In this document: positions 28,778 through 37,405 of the stretch, one piece after another | How positions within the stretch are numbered: the stretch's first letter is position 1 | How the letters are laid out: each line of letters opens with the position of its first letter | Notes under the pieces: generated by a model | Told to the model about the DNA's origin: nothing | What the model saw: only the letters and a program-made list of their open reading frames with translations | The model's database searches: none | NCBI GenBank assembly: GCA_910574805.1 | Contig: CAJTCV010000001.1 | Span: 310,001 to 374,000, forward strand | From: Lachnospiraceae bacterium | GTDB lineage: Bacteria; Bacillota; Clostridia; Lachnospirales; Lachnospiraceae | Reading direction: 5' to 3' | DNA length: 64,000 nucleotides | Translations under genes and position numbers: made by a program

Positions 28778-28809
28778 ATGCTTTCATCCCTGTTCTTTCT
28801 TTTTCTTAA

Positions 28810-28838
28810 ACTATACTAGAAATCAGGCAGGGTGTAAA
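28810..28838 (-). promoter_or_regulatory. Promoter of DUF512-der-plsY-gpsA
   Basis: The minus strand shows TTTACA (28833-28838), a 17-base spacer and TATAGT (28810-28815). The -35 box lies in one arm of the hairpin at 28829-28873. Confidence 0.7.
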
Positions 28839-28873
28839 GCCTTGATCTCCCGATCAGGACCTCACACCCTGGC
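28829..28873. promoter_or_regulatory. Hairpin covering the -35 box, prs/DUF512 divergent region
   Basis: Outer arms CAGGGTGT (28829-28836) and ACACCCTG (28863-28870) enclose a second hairpin TGATC-TCCC-GATCA. It lies between divergent promoters, so it may be an operator; on the plus strand a short T run follows, so a terminator is also possible. Confidence 0.5.
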
Positions 28874-28903
28874 TTTTCCCCCTCCCAATTTCCTCCATAT
28901 GGG

Positions 28904-28933
28904 TTGACTCCCTATATAGAAAAATGATATAAA
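28904..28933 (+). promoter_or_regulatory. Sigma-A promoter of prs
   Basis: TTGACT (28904-28909), an 18-base spacer and TATAAA (28928-28933). The leader to the ATG at 29010 is about 70 bases. Confidence 0.82.
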
Positions 28934-29009
28934 TATATTAGACTTTGATACGGATTTCAAACGCCGGACTTACAGGTGAAAGAATATACACAAAAGACAG
29001 GAGGGTTCT

Positions 29010-30185
29010 ATGTCTGATATTACTTCTTATGAAAATGTCCTTCCCATCGCGCCGCTGAAGATCGCGGCCCTGGAAGGATGTCTCGATCTGGCCCGCGGGG
29101 TGGATGACTATCTGGTCAGGTTCCGTGAATCGACCAACCAGAAGCTCCAGGGAACTCCCAATTTTCAGGGCTACCACGAGGACTCCTACATCATCCGCAG
29201 CTCCTGCCCCCGTTTCGGGACCGGGGAAGCCAAAGGAATCCTCTATGATTCTGTCCGCGGCGTCGACCTTTTTATCATGGCAGACGTCCTGAACCACAGC
29301 CTGTCCTATACAGTCTGCGGCCACAGGAACCATATGTCTCCGGATGATCATTATCAGGATCTGAAACGGATCATCTCCGCCACCAACGGAAAAGCACACC
29401 GGATCAATGTGATCATGCCTTTCCTGTACGAGGGGCGCCAGCACAAAAGGAGCCAGCGGGAATCCCTGGACTGCGCTTTCGCCCTGCAGGAGCTGGTGGA
29501 CATGGGGGTCTCCAACATCATCACCTTCGACGCCCATGACCCGAGAGTCTGCAATGCGGTGCCGCTCTATGGCTTTGACAGCTTTAACCCGCCCTATCAG
29601 TTCATCAAAGGCCTCCTGAAAGCCGAACCGGACCTGAAGATCGATAAGGAACATCTCATGGTCATCAGCCCGGATGAGGGCGCCATGGAACGCGCGGTCT
29701 ATTTTGCAGGCGTCCTGGGGGTGGATATGGGCATGTTCTACAAGCGGAGGGATTATTCCGTCATCATAGGGGGCAAAAATCCCATCGTGGCCCATGAATT
29801 TCTGGGCGATGACCTGTCCGGCAAGGACGTGATCATCATCGACGACATGATCTCCTCCGGCGAAAGCATGCTGGATGTGGCGAGACAGATCCGGGAGCGG
29901 GGGGCAAAACGGGTCTTCGTCTGCGCTACCTTCGGACTGTTCACAGACGGACTGGACAAGTTCGACGAATATTACGAACAGGGTTATATCAGCCACGTGG
30001 TGACCACGAACCTGAACTACCGTTCGCCGGAACTTCTGGCAAAGCCTTACTACGTGGAAGCTAATATGACCAAATTCCTGGCTGCCATCATCGACTGCAT
30101 CAACCATGATGTGTCCACGGAGCATGTAAACGACCCCACAGAACGCATCCAGGGGCTGCTGGAACGAATCGAACAGGCATACTGA
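29010..30185 (+). CDS. prs: Ribose-phosphate pyrophosphokinase (long form)
   Basis: 391 residues, longer than the usual 310-320. It makes PRPP from ribose-5-phosphate and ATP. The PRPP-binding loop VIIIDDMISSGESM is clear, as is the ribose-phosphate region NIITFDAHDPRVCNAVP. The N-terminal half is expanded, as in a lineage of Clostridia PRPP synthetases. AGGAGG lies five bases before the ATG. It is one of only four plus-strand genes in the window. Confidence 0.92.
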   Translation: MSDITSYENVLPIAPLKIAALEGCLDLARGVDDYLVRFRESTNQKLQGTPNFQGYHEDSYIIRSSCPRFGTGEAKGILYDSVRGVDLFIMADVLNHSLSYTVCGHRNHMSPDDHYQDLKRIISATNGKAHRINVIMPFLYEGRQHKRSQRESLDCAFALQELVDMGVSNIITFDAHDPRVCNAVPLYGFDSFNPPYQFIKGLLKAEPDLKIDKEHLMVISPDEGAMERAVYFAGVLGVDMGMFYKRRDYSVIIGGKNPIVAHEFLGDDLSGKDVIIIDDMISSGESMLDVARQIRERGAKRVFVCATFGLFTDGLDKFDEYYEQGYISHVVTTNLNYRSPELLAKPYYVEANMTKFLAAIIDCINHDVSTEHVNDPTERIQGLLERIEQAY

Positions 30186-30196
30186 CAAAATATTCC

Positions 30197-30269
30197 GGCG
30201 GTGCGGTCTGTCCATCCAGCCGCCGCACAGCACACGGAGCGGCAGCCTGCTTCCCGGGCAGGCTGCCGC
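30197..30269. terminator. Hairpins between convergent prs and histidine kinase
   Basis: A perfect 12-bp stem, GCGGCAGCCTGC (30239-30250) with GCAGGCTGCCGC (30258-30269), has a seven-base loop. A weaker GTGCGG/CCGCAC hairpin lies before it. There is no T run on either strand, so termination would be non-canonical. Confidence 0.6.
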
Positions 30270-30275
30270 CCTGTA

Positions 30276-31574
30276 TCAGCTTCTGATTACAACTTTTACG
30301 CCTCTCTTTGTATTTCCGATCTCCAGCGTCAGTCCGTGAAGCTTCAGAATCCGCCTGGCGAGATACAGGCCAAGCCCCATATGCCTCCGGCTTTCCTCTC
30401 CTTTGTAGAACAGTTCAAAGGCATGGGCAAGCTGCTCTTCTGTCAGCGGCTCCCCGGAATTTTCAATCGAACATACTCCCGGTTCCACATGGACCCATAT
30501 ATTCCCGCCCGGCACGTTATGGTCCACAGCATTGGACACCAGATTCCGGACTGCTCTGGACAGAAAACTTCTGTCACCCTCGAACATCCATTCTTCCTCT
30601 GCAGCGATTTCCACCCGGATGGAATGTTCTTCGGTCACGACCCGGATTCGCTCCAGTTCTTCCCTGACCAGTTCCCCAAAAGACAGAAGCTCCTTCTGAA
30701 GCACCATCTGATCCGAATCCATCCGGGAGATGGTGATCATCTCCTCCGCCAGCCGGTCCATCTCATCGGTCTGCCCGATGATCTGCCGCAGATAATATTC
30801 TCTCTTTTCCTCATGAATCTTCTCCAGCAGGTTTTCCGCAAATCCCCGGATCACTCCCAGAGGCGTCTTCAGTTCATGCGCCATGGCATTGGTAAAATCC
30901 CGCCTGTTTTCCTCCAGGCGAATCTGCTGCCTGTAGAGTTTCTCTGCTTTGCGGATCGTCGCACACATACAGACGCCCATCAGACCGAGACAGATCAGAT
31001 AGATATATTTCATGTCATCCACTGCTGCCATCCACGGATGACTGTCATACGCAAGGAGCAGGGAGTAACCGGACGGCGCCTCATTCAGCGGCAGAGAGAT
31101 CCGGGTCCGGCCTCTGCCCTCAGCCCCCGGCAGCAGCCCCCGGCCATTTTCGCAGACTTTCAGATCTGCATCCTTTGTCTCTTCCGGAAATCCATGCAGA
31201 TACGCATTTTCCTCCCATCGCTTCCAGACGCCATATCCGCCGGCAAGATACGGGAACATATTTCCCATATCAGGCTCCGTCCGGATCCAGCCGGACCCTT
31301 CCGGCGCCTCCGTATTCCCCCACTGCCACATGATCTTCTCGTCTGTCATATAATAATGATGCATTTTTCCAGAGCCATCCCCGGTAGTCAAAGAACTGAC
31401 AGCGACTCCGGTGAGCAAGTCCTTCACCGGTTCCTGTTCCGCCTCTTCCTGTCTCTCAAACCGCAGCTTCTGTACGAAGATCCCGTAAGGTTCCCTGTAT
31501 CTGGAAGAAACATATATGGTAAATCGATATTGAACCGTCTCATCCGGCGGCTCCTGTCCGTTCCAGGCTTTCAC
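30276..31574 (-). pseudogene. Sensor histidine kinase lacking its N-terminal membrane segment
   Basis: 432 residues from GTG 31574; homologous sequence in the same frame runs up to about 31655. It has an extracellular sensor part (about 1-235), one membrane segment (about 236-255), HisKA with the phospho-acceptor His in MAHELKTPLGV, and a HATPase domain with NLVSNAVDHN and GLGLYLARRIL. The first membrane helix and a proper start are missing. Upstream the frame runs into the 5' end of a response regulator gene in another frame, as expected after a deletion. The catalytic core is intact; sensing topology is probably not. Confidence 0.75.
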
Positions 31575-31578
31575 GCTC

Positions 31579-31752
31579 TTATGAAGCTCTTTGTATGCCA
31601 GTTCGACATATTTTGCCAGCTCCTCTGTCTCTTCTTCGGTCAGATAATCCCTGACCGGCCGCCTGCACCTCCCAGCCCTTCCCCGTAAAATAATCCGCCA
31701 CCGCCTCTGCCATCAGTGTATCATTCTCCACTACCAAAAGCTGCTTTTTCAT
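31579..31752 (-). pseudogene. Response regulator remnant (first ~33 residues)
   Basis: From ATG 31752 (GAGGTG six bases upstream) it reads MKKQLLVVENDTLMAEAVAD and on to GWEVQAA, the first beta-alpha-beta of an OmpR-type receiver. It then shifts at about 31655 into sequence that in another frame is histidine kinase. The phospho-acceptor Asp and the whole DNA-binding domain are gone. One deletion removing roughly the rest of the regulator plus the kinase start explains both fragments. Confidence 0.8.
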
Positions 31753-31761
31753 ATCTCTCAC

Positions 31762-32031
31762 CTCACTTTCTGTTTCCTACTTTATCACCCGATTATGTCC
31801 TTTTCGTGCCCATCCCTTCTGTTTTATGTAAAATCTCTCCGGACACCCCGCGCAGGGAGGCCGTAACCCTGCCGGCGGACCGATACAGACCGACGGCGGG
31901 CTTTGTGTGGCTCAGACGGACTTTCCCAAAATCCGAATGAGACATACAAATCCCGCCGTCGGTAGGATCTCCTCCATACAGGCTTTACGCACCCCTTTAC
32001 GGGGCGGCCCCCGCCTCTCCCCCTCATGCTG
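31762..32031. other. Gene-free region with a long hairpin
   Basis: No convincing gene. The main feature is a 73-base hairpin (31890-31962) with 11-bp GC-rich outer arms, CCGACGGCGGG/CCCGCCGTCGG, then TTTGT/ACAAA and shorter inner helices to the centre. A smaller hairpin GCAGGG/CCCTGC lies at 31852-31872, and CCCC/GGGG near 31995. There is no T run, so it is not a standard terminator. It lies between the histidine phosphatase stop and the two-component remnant. Confidence 0.6.
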
Positions 32032-32643
32032 TCAATAATACACCCTGTTTTCAAAAATAATCTCGAATTTTCCCTGTTCTGCCCGCAGCAGCGTCACTGC
32101 ACAGTTCTTATGAACTCCTCCGTTCCAGAACTGTGCCACCGGAAGTCCCTGCAGTCCCGACAGCATCCCCCGGATCGCCGCACCGTGGGAAGCCATCAGA
32201 AGCGTCTTCCCCTCGTTGGCGGGATCGCTCATAATTTCCCTGATAAAGGAAGTCGTCCGCTGCCTGAGTGCTTCGATGCTCTCTCCGCCAGGCGGCGTAT
32301 GATACCGCTCCGGCGCATTGAAAAAATCGCAGAAATCCGGATCCGGAATATTATAGCTCTCTGTCAGCACCGTCAGGCCTTCATAATCTCCGAAGCTGAT
32401 CTCTTTCAGACCGTCCGTCGGTATGATTTCAATGTCCCGGCTGCCCCGGATGATCTCCGCCGTTTTCCGCGCCCGAATCAGGGGGCTCGTATAGATCCGG
32501 TCGAAGGCGATGTCCCGCAGTCCCTCCGCCGTCTTTTCCGCCAGCTCGATCCCCCGCGCATTAAGGGGAATGTCCGTCACCCCCTGCAGCCGCCTTCCCT
32601 TATTATAATCCGTCTCTCCATGACGTATCAGATAAATGTCCAT
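32032..32643 (-). CDS. Histidine phosphatase family protein (phosphoglycerate mutase-like)
   Basis: 203 residues from ATG 32643, with GAGG five bases upstream; an in-frame GTG at 32649 lies within that ribosome site. The N terminus has the catalytic signature YLIRHGETDYN, where the His is phosphorylated, and the second catalytic His lies in MASHGAAIRG. Members act as cofactor-dependent phosphoglycerate mutases or general phosphatases; the sequence does not decide between them. It lies downstream of asparaginase with a relic of the hairpin repeat family in the 63-bp gap. Confidence 0.85.
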   Translation of the reverse strand: MDIYLIRHGETDYNKGRRLQGVTDIPLNARGIELAEKTAEGLRDIAFDRIYTSPLIRARKTAEIIRGSRDIEIIPTDGLKEISFGDYEGLTVLTESYNIPDPDFCDFFNAPERYHTPPGGESIEALRQRTTSFIREIMSDPANEGKTLLMASHGAAIRGMLSGLQGLPVAQFWNGGVHKNCAVTLLRAEQGKFEIIFENRVYY

Positions 32644-32654
32644 ATTCACCTCGA

Positions 32655-32694
32655 TTACAGTTCCGCTTCAGCCCTCTCGCGGGCTTCCGCTGTT
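32655..32694 (-). repeat. Short relic of the hairpin repeat family
   Basis: On the minus strand it begins AACAGC and ends GCGGAACTGTAA, the same termini as the 27292-27396 units (AACAGC and GCGGAACTCTAA). The middle is reduced to an AGCCC/GGGCT hairpin. It lies just upstream of the histidine phosphatase gene. Confidence 0.6.
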
Positions 32695-32712
32695 TTAAAG
32701 TATTACCCTGTT

Positions 32713-33717
32713 TCACTCCGCCAGCAGGATATCATGATTGACGGTCCGGTAAAAACCTGCGTCAAAGGCCTCTCCTTTGATCCCGGTGCCCAGAAGCCAC
32801 ATGGTCTTGGTCACCGTCGCTTCCAGGGTCATGTCAAAAGCCTCCACCACCGGAAAGCGCTCCTTGATGGACCTTCCCACCTGATAGACCTCCATATCGC
32901 TGCCTTCGTGGGTCACCTGGGTCGCCATAATGACTTTCTTCCCCCTCCGGCACCAGTTGTCTATAGCATCCTGAAAGCTCTGCTCTCCGTAGGAAGGCAA
33001 CCCGCCCACTCCGAAAGATTCAATGATCACCGCGTCGTAATCCTCCGCCATCCGGTTCAGGATCCGCCCGTCCATACCCGGGATCAGCTTCAGAAGAAAT
33101 ACCCTGGAATCCATGCCGTGATAGAACCGCACCCGCTCCCTGACCTGATTCCGGTCGTCGATGTAAAAGATGATCCGCCGGTCCTGGATCACGGCAATGT
33201 CCGGATAATTGATACTGGAAAATGCATTGTAGCTCTTGGAGCGCTCCTTCTTGGCCCTTGTACCGGCGATGGCCCGTCCGCCGAAGACAATATTTACCCC
33301 GTGGGCCCGGTCATCGGAAGCAAACCGGAGGCTGTCCCGCAGATTCAGTCTGGCGTCCGTGATCTCCAGATCCACCGGCTTCTGAGCTCCTGTGATGACC
33401 ACCGGCTTCAGATTATTCTGAATCAGATAGGAAAGAGCCGCTGCCGTATATGCCATGGTATCGGTACCATGACAGATCACAAAGCCGTCATAGGCGTCAT
33501 AGTGCTCTTCCACCAGACGCGCCAGCACCAGCCAGTGCTCCTGACACACATTGGTGCTGTCCAGGCTGAAGGACTGCAGCGCCGTCACCTGACAGAATGC
33601 TCCCGCCTCCGGTACATAGGCCATAAGTTCCTCCGCCGTGATCTGCGGGCTCAGTCCCTCCGCCAGATGCCGGGAGGCAATGGTTCCCCCGGTGGCGATC
33701 AGTAATATCCTTTTCAT
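32713..33717 (-). CDS. ansA: L-asparaginase, type I
   Basis: 334 residues. Hydrolyses asparagine to aspartate and ammonia. It has both catalytic threonine motifs, LIATGGTIAS (N terminus) and ICHGTDTM (about 85-92), and lacks a signal peptide, as in cytoplasmic type I enzymes. Tandem ATG codons occur; the second, at 33717, has AGGAG six bases upstream. Its start overlaps the stop of the DUF4132 gene (ATGATGA), so translation is coupled. Confidence 0.92.
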   Translation of the reverse strand: MKRILLIATGGTIASRHLAEGLSPQITAEELMAYVPEAGAFCQVTALQSFSLDSTNVCQEHWLVLARLVEEHYDAYDGFVICHGTDTMAYTAAALSYLIQNNLKPVVITGAQKPVDLEITDARLNLRDSLRFASDDRAHGVNIVFGGRAIAGTRAKKERSKSYNAFSSINYPDIAVIQDRRIIFYIDDRNQVRERVRFYHGMDSRVFLLKLIPGMDGRILNRMAEDYDAVIIESFGVGGLPSYGEQSFQDAIDNWCRRGKKVIMATQVTHEGSDMEVYQVGRSIKERFPVVEAFDMTLEATVTKTMWLLGTGIKGEAFDAGFYRTVNHDILLAE

Positions 33718-36700
33718 CATCTCTCCTTACATTGCGGATAGGAAAGCTGCTCCTGGCTGGAAGCTGTCGCCTTCTCAAGCTGCAGCACAATCTCGCTGAA
33801 ATACCGGGGGCTGATCTCTCCCAGACAGTACAGATTCTCCGGCTTCACGGTATCATACACATAACTGCCCCTCTTTACCGTGCCCGCCCGGTAGAACTGC
33901 GCTCCGTATACTGTCACCTCTTCGTTCTCGTCTCCCACAAAACAGCCGGAAAACTCCAGTTCCACGCCCAGATCTCCATCCTCCCGGTAGAACGTATAGT
34001 ATCCGCCTGCATCCTGTACGCTTCCCCGATACCAGCCCATGTTCTGAAGCCTGCCGGACAGAGAGAGCCCGTTTAACAGCTTACCTCCAAACCGGGTCAG
34101 CTCCGTCTGCTCCTTCTCTTCCTCCGTGGGACGGCAGATCGGACGGCAAAGCTGGTCCAGCGGCTGAATCACCTCATAATCAGACAGCTGCTCCTTCCAG
34201 GCTGACAGAGTATCCTCATCAAGCTCAATGGGATGAACGAGACCGATCCGCCCGTCAGAGGGCATCTCATATTCCTCTTCCTCCACCGTATTAAAGCTTC
34301 CGTCTTCCATATAACGAAACGTATCTTTCAACTTTCCGCCTTCATAGCATCCCCAGATCAGTCCTGTGGCAAACTGATGCATAACCGGATTTTTCACAAA
34401 CAACTCCTGCCACTTTGATATCTCCCACAGCCGTTCTGTGCTGAGCGCCTGCTCCAGACGCAGCTTCTGGTTGGAGATCACCGTCTTCAGCTGTTTTTTC
34501 AGCAGCTTCCAGGCATCGTTCGCTGCCCTGGCCTTCTCCGGCTCATCCTTTTTGCCCGGAGCCGGCAGGTTTTTAAGCCTTTTTCCATTTTCGTCGTATA
34601 CCTCCAGCTCCAGAGACGGAGTCAGCAGCACCTGGAAATGTCTGGTTCCATAATCGAACATCTGTTCCATCTGTTCATTGAATCCAAGGCTGGGTACGAT
34701 CCGGTCTTCCAGCTCCGCCCTGGTGATCCCAAGCTGTTCCGCTGCACAGGAGAGCGCCTCTGCCGCCGCATTTTTTACCTGCCGGAATTTGAATTTGCGG
34801 GAGATCTGATCCACCAGAAGCAGCGCGGAAGAACTCCCGTTCAGCGCCAGCGCCTTTACTGCCTCTGACGCCATGGCACCCCTGGACACTCTGGGCCATT
34901 CCTGAATCTGTGCATGCAGTATCGGAATGATCCGCTCGCCTCCGTGAATGGCAGCCGCGTAAAGCACCCATTTTTTCTTCGCCTCCGCACCGGTTTCCAT
35001 AAAGCGGTCAAACAGTGTCTCCGCATACAGAGACAGCCCTTCCGAATCCAGGTCCTCCGCCAGCACCGCCGCCTCCCTGCTGACGCCGGGCACGCCCATA
35101 TCCGCGTAACACACCAGCACCGCTGCCATATATTCCTCATCCACAGGTGTTCCGTTCTTCTTGTTCACCTGCGGGAAAGCATGCTCCCCTTCATAGACCC
35201 AGGAAATCTTTCTCTTTTTCCCGCCTTTTAAGATTTCCTTTATGAGCGTACCTGCCGTCTGTCCCGTCTGTTCCTCTGTCTCTTCCTTTTCCATGCCAAG
35301 ACATTCTGCCAGCAGGTCTTTTATCTTTTTGCTCTTCTCCTTTTCATATGCTTCCCTGAGCGCCTCTTCATGCTCCTGTACGCCCCAGCGCTTCAGTACC
35401 TGAACTGCCATCTCCCGTTCCTGTGATCTGCGTGAAGAAAGCATTCCTGTGATCTCCGGCTCCCAGTCCCTGATCCCCTCATAGACAGCCACCAGAAGCT
35501 CCCGCACCTGTTTGGAACTGTCCGTGGCACAGCCAAGGAGCGCTTCCTTATACTCCTGCCAGTATACTTCCATCATACGAATACACAGAAAACGTACGAT
35601 GGCATTCCCCTCTCTGGACAGGCGGACGATGTCCTCTCCCCATTTCTTTTTCTTCAGGCGCATGACCATGACGCATTCATTGATAAAATTCGTCTTGTCC
35701 GACTCTGAGTAGAAGCTGTCATAGATCCCGCTGAAAGCCTCCAGCTGATATCCCACCGGCATCTCCTCCGCCTCGAACACCTCCGTGATCTCCGCGATCG
35801 TTCCCCGGTCGATCTTCTCATATTTTCCACGCCAGTAGGAGGTGAAATACATCGCCCGCATACATATGCCTTCCAGCACCACCGCTCTCTGGTACATCTG
35901 TACATTCTGACCGTTCTTCTTCAGGGCATGGATCTTTCCGCATCGTCTGGTGCCGTAATCCCAGCCTCCCCGCCATTCCTTTACATAAGGATACACAACG
36001 TCCAGCTCCGCCTCTCCCAGAAGATACCGGACAGCTTCCGGCCTGCCCTTTCCATAGTGCTCCGTCAGCTCCTCCGCCAGCCTGCGGCTGAATTCTCCGG
36101 AACCCAGGCTCACAAGCTCCCGGTACAGCATGGGGTTCATATCCCTCGTCATGGCAAGAAGATGCTGGTATTCCTCCGAAGATACTTTGGAAATAAGGCT
36201 TCGGACCACCTCCGGATGATCCTTTACCATACGTTTCACCGGACTGCCGTATTTGCAGTTCTTCAGGCACCAGACCATATAGTCTTCCCTGGGCATGGGC
36301 ATCTCTTCCTCCAGCTCCCTGATGTGAGAAAAGAACCAGGAAGTCCCGCCCACATTCAGACACATCTCCAGCACACCTGTACGATTCTGCAGATGGTCCA
36401 TGGCAATGGCCAGCCGGATAAAGGCCCCGCACAGAGGAGAATGCTCCACTGCCAGAAATGCGGCAGCCGCCAGCATGGTCAAAAGGTAATCCGAGACCAT
36501 TTTCCCTCCAAGTACAGTAAACAATTCCCCTGGAAAAGGCTCTCTGACAGATGCATGTCTGACAAAATCTTTCATTTTCCCCAGTTCTTCATCGGAAGGA
36601 AGCGCTCCTGTGAAAAGATTGTCCATGCTGTCCAGCAGATTCGCTTCCAGAAAGTCCACCGTCTCCTGCACCCGGATCTGTGTCCCATCCTGCACCCCGG

Positions 36701-37253
36701 CAGCAGGCTCTGCCGCGGTACTCCCCGCCGGTCTGGTATAATACAGAGACAGCGCCGCCAGCAGGACTCTGGCATTGTCACTTTTATGGCAGCAGAGCTT
36801 CATGGCCTCCCGGAGCACCTCCGGCGACTTCTGCTCCATAGAAGAACAGACACTTTTGAGCCCATATGGGTTCCATACGATCCCTTCCGACCGGATGGCC
36901 GCCGCCTGTTCCCGGCTCAGATATTCCAGGATGCGGTTCAGATGCCAGCCATAGCCGACCAGCACATAATACGCTGTGGACCCTCCCACTGCAGCGCTGA
37001 AGCGTACAAACCGTCCAAACTCCTCTCGCCGGTCCCGTTTCAGACAATGCTCTACATAATCCCTGCATTTTCTCCTGGCATTTTCATCCAGTCCCGACAG
37101 ATCCTGCAGCTCTGCTTCCAGAAGCAGGTCCCGTTCCTCTCCGCACTCCGGATCCAGATACCGCTCCGCGATCTTCAGATTTTTCTCTGACAGTCCCAGA
37201 AGCTCCAGTACCTCTGACAGCTTCTGGCGGCTGCGTTCTTCACCCAGATTCAT
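33717..37253 (-). CDS. DUF4132 (MolR/YehI-like) large protein
   Basis: 1178 residues, soluble, with no signal peptide or membrane segment. The middle is helical with HEAT-like repeats (about 450-840). The C-terminal 200 residues match the DUF4132 pattern: RFGGKLLNGLSLSGRLQ, then GWYRGSVQDAGG and the final beta-rich segment. Homologues such as Escherichia YehI and MolR have no settled biochemical role. A -10 box TATAAT (37306-37311, minus) and AGGAG precede the start. It is coupled to asparaginase downstream. Confidence 0.85.
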   Translation of the reverse strand: MNLGEERSRQKLSEVLELLGLSEKNLKIAERYLDPECGEERDLLLEAELQDLSGLDENARRKCRDYVEHCLKRDRREEFGRFVRFSAAVGGSTAYYVLVGYGWHLNRILEYLSREQAAAIRSEGIVWNPYGLKSVCSSMEQKSPEVLREAMKLCCHKSDNARVLLAALSLYYTRPAGSTAAEPAAGVQDGTQIRVQETVDFLEANLLDSMDNLFTGALPSDEELGKMKDFVRHASVREPFPGELFTVLGGKMVSDYLLTMLAAAAFLAVEHSPLCGAFIRLAIAMDHLQNRTGVLEMCLNVGGTSWFFSHIRELEEEMPMPREDYMVWCLKNCKYGSPVKRMVKDHPEVVRSLISKVSSEEYQHLLAMTRDMNPMLYRELVSLGSGEFSRRLAEELTEHYGKGRPEAVRYLLGEAELDVVYPYVKEWRGGWDYGTRRCGKIHALKKNGQNVQMYQRAVVLEGICMRAMYFTSYWRGKYEKIDRGTIAEITEVFEAEEMPVGYQLEAFSGIYDSFYSESDKTNFINECVMVMRLKKKKWGEDIVRLSREGNAIVRFLCIRMMEVYWQEYKEALLGCATDSSKQVRELLVAVYEGIRDWEPEITGMLSSRRSQEREMAVQVLKRWGVQEHEEALREAYEKEKSKKIKDLLAECLGMEKEETEEQTGQTAGTLIKEILKGGKKRKISWVYEGEHAFPQVNKKNGTPVDEEYMAAVLVCYADMGVPGVSREAAVLAEDLDSEGLSLYAETLFDRFMETGAEAKKKWVLYAAAIHGGERIIPILHAQIQEWPRVSRGAMASEAVKALALNGSSSALLLVDQISRKFKFRQVKNAAAEALSCAAEQLGITRAELEDRIVPSLGFNEQMEQMFDYGTRHFQVLLTPSLELEVYDENGKRLKNLPAPGKKDEPEKARAANDAWKLLKKQLKTVISNQKLRLEQALSTERLWEISKWQELFVKNPVMHQFATGLIWGCYEGGKLKDTFRYMEDGSFNTVEEEEYEMPSDGRIGLVHPIELDEDTLSAWKEQLSDYEVIQPLDQLCRPICRPTEEEKEQTELTRFGGKLLNGLSLSGRLQNMGWYRGSVQDAGGYYTFYREDGDLGVELEFSGCFVGDENEEVTVYGAQFYRAGTVKRGSYVYDTVKPENLYCLGEISPRYFSEIVLQLEKATASSQEQLSYPQCKER

Positions 37254-37357
37254 AGCATGACTCTCCTTTTATCCTGCAGACTGTATTTTTATTTTCTTAA
37301 GTTGCATTATAGCATATCAGAACAGAGAGGAAAAGGAAGAAATACAGCCGCACATGT

Positions 37358-37388
37358 CAAAAACGGGCAGATGCGTATGCACCTGCCC
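37358..37388 (-). terminator. Terminator of ackA
   Basis: On the minus strand GGGCAGGTGC/GCATCTGCCC pairs around a four-base loop and is followed by GTTTTT. It starts 18 bases after the acetate kinase stop. Confidence 0.9.
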
Positions 37389-37405
37389 ATTCGTCATTCC
37401 TGTGA

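Noticed and set aside
28938-30233. 431-codon open frame antisense to prs
   Set aside because: It lies wholly opposite a clear PRPP synthetase gene, has no recognisable domain, and mirrors the codon pattern of the sense gene.
31824-32054. 76-codon minus-strand frame in the gap
   Set aside because: It is basic low-complexity sequence that coincides with the hairpins and has no homology I recognise.
32026-33705. 559-codon plus-strand frame across the phosphatase and asparaginase genes
   Set aside because: It crosses two well-supported minus-strand genes and their gap, with no family motif.
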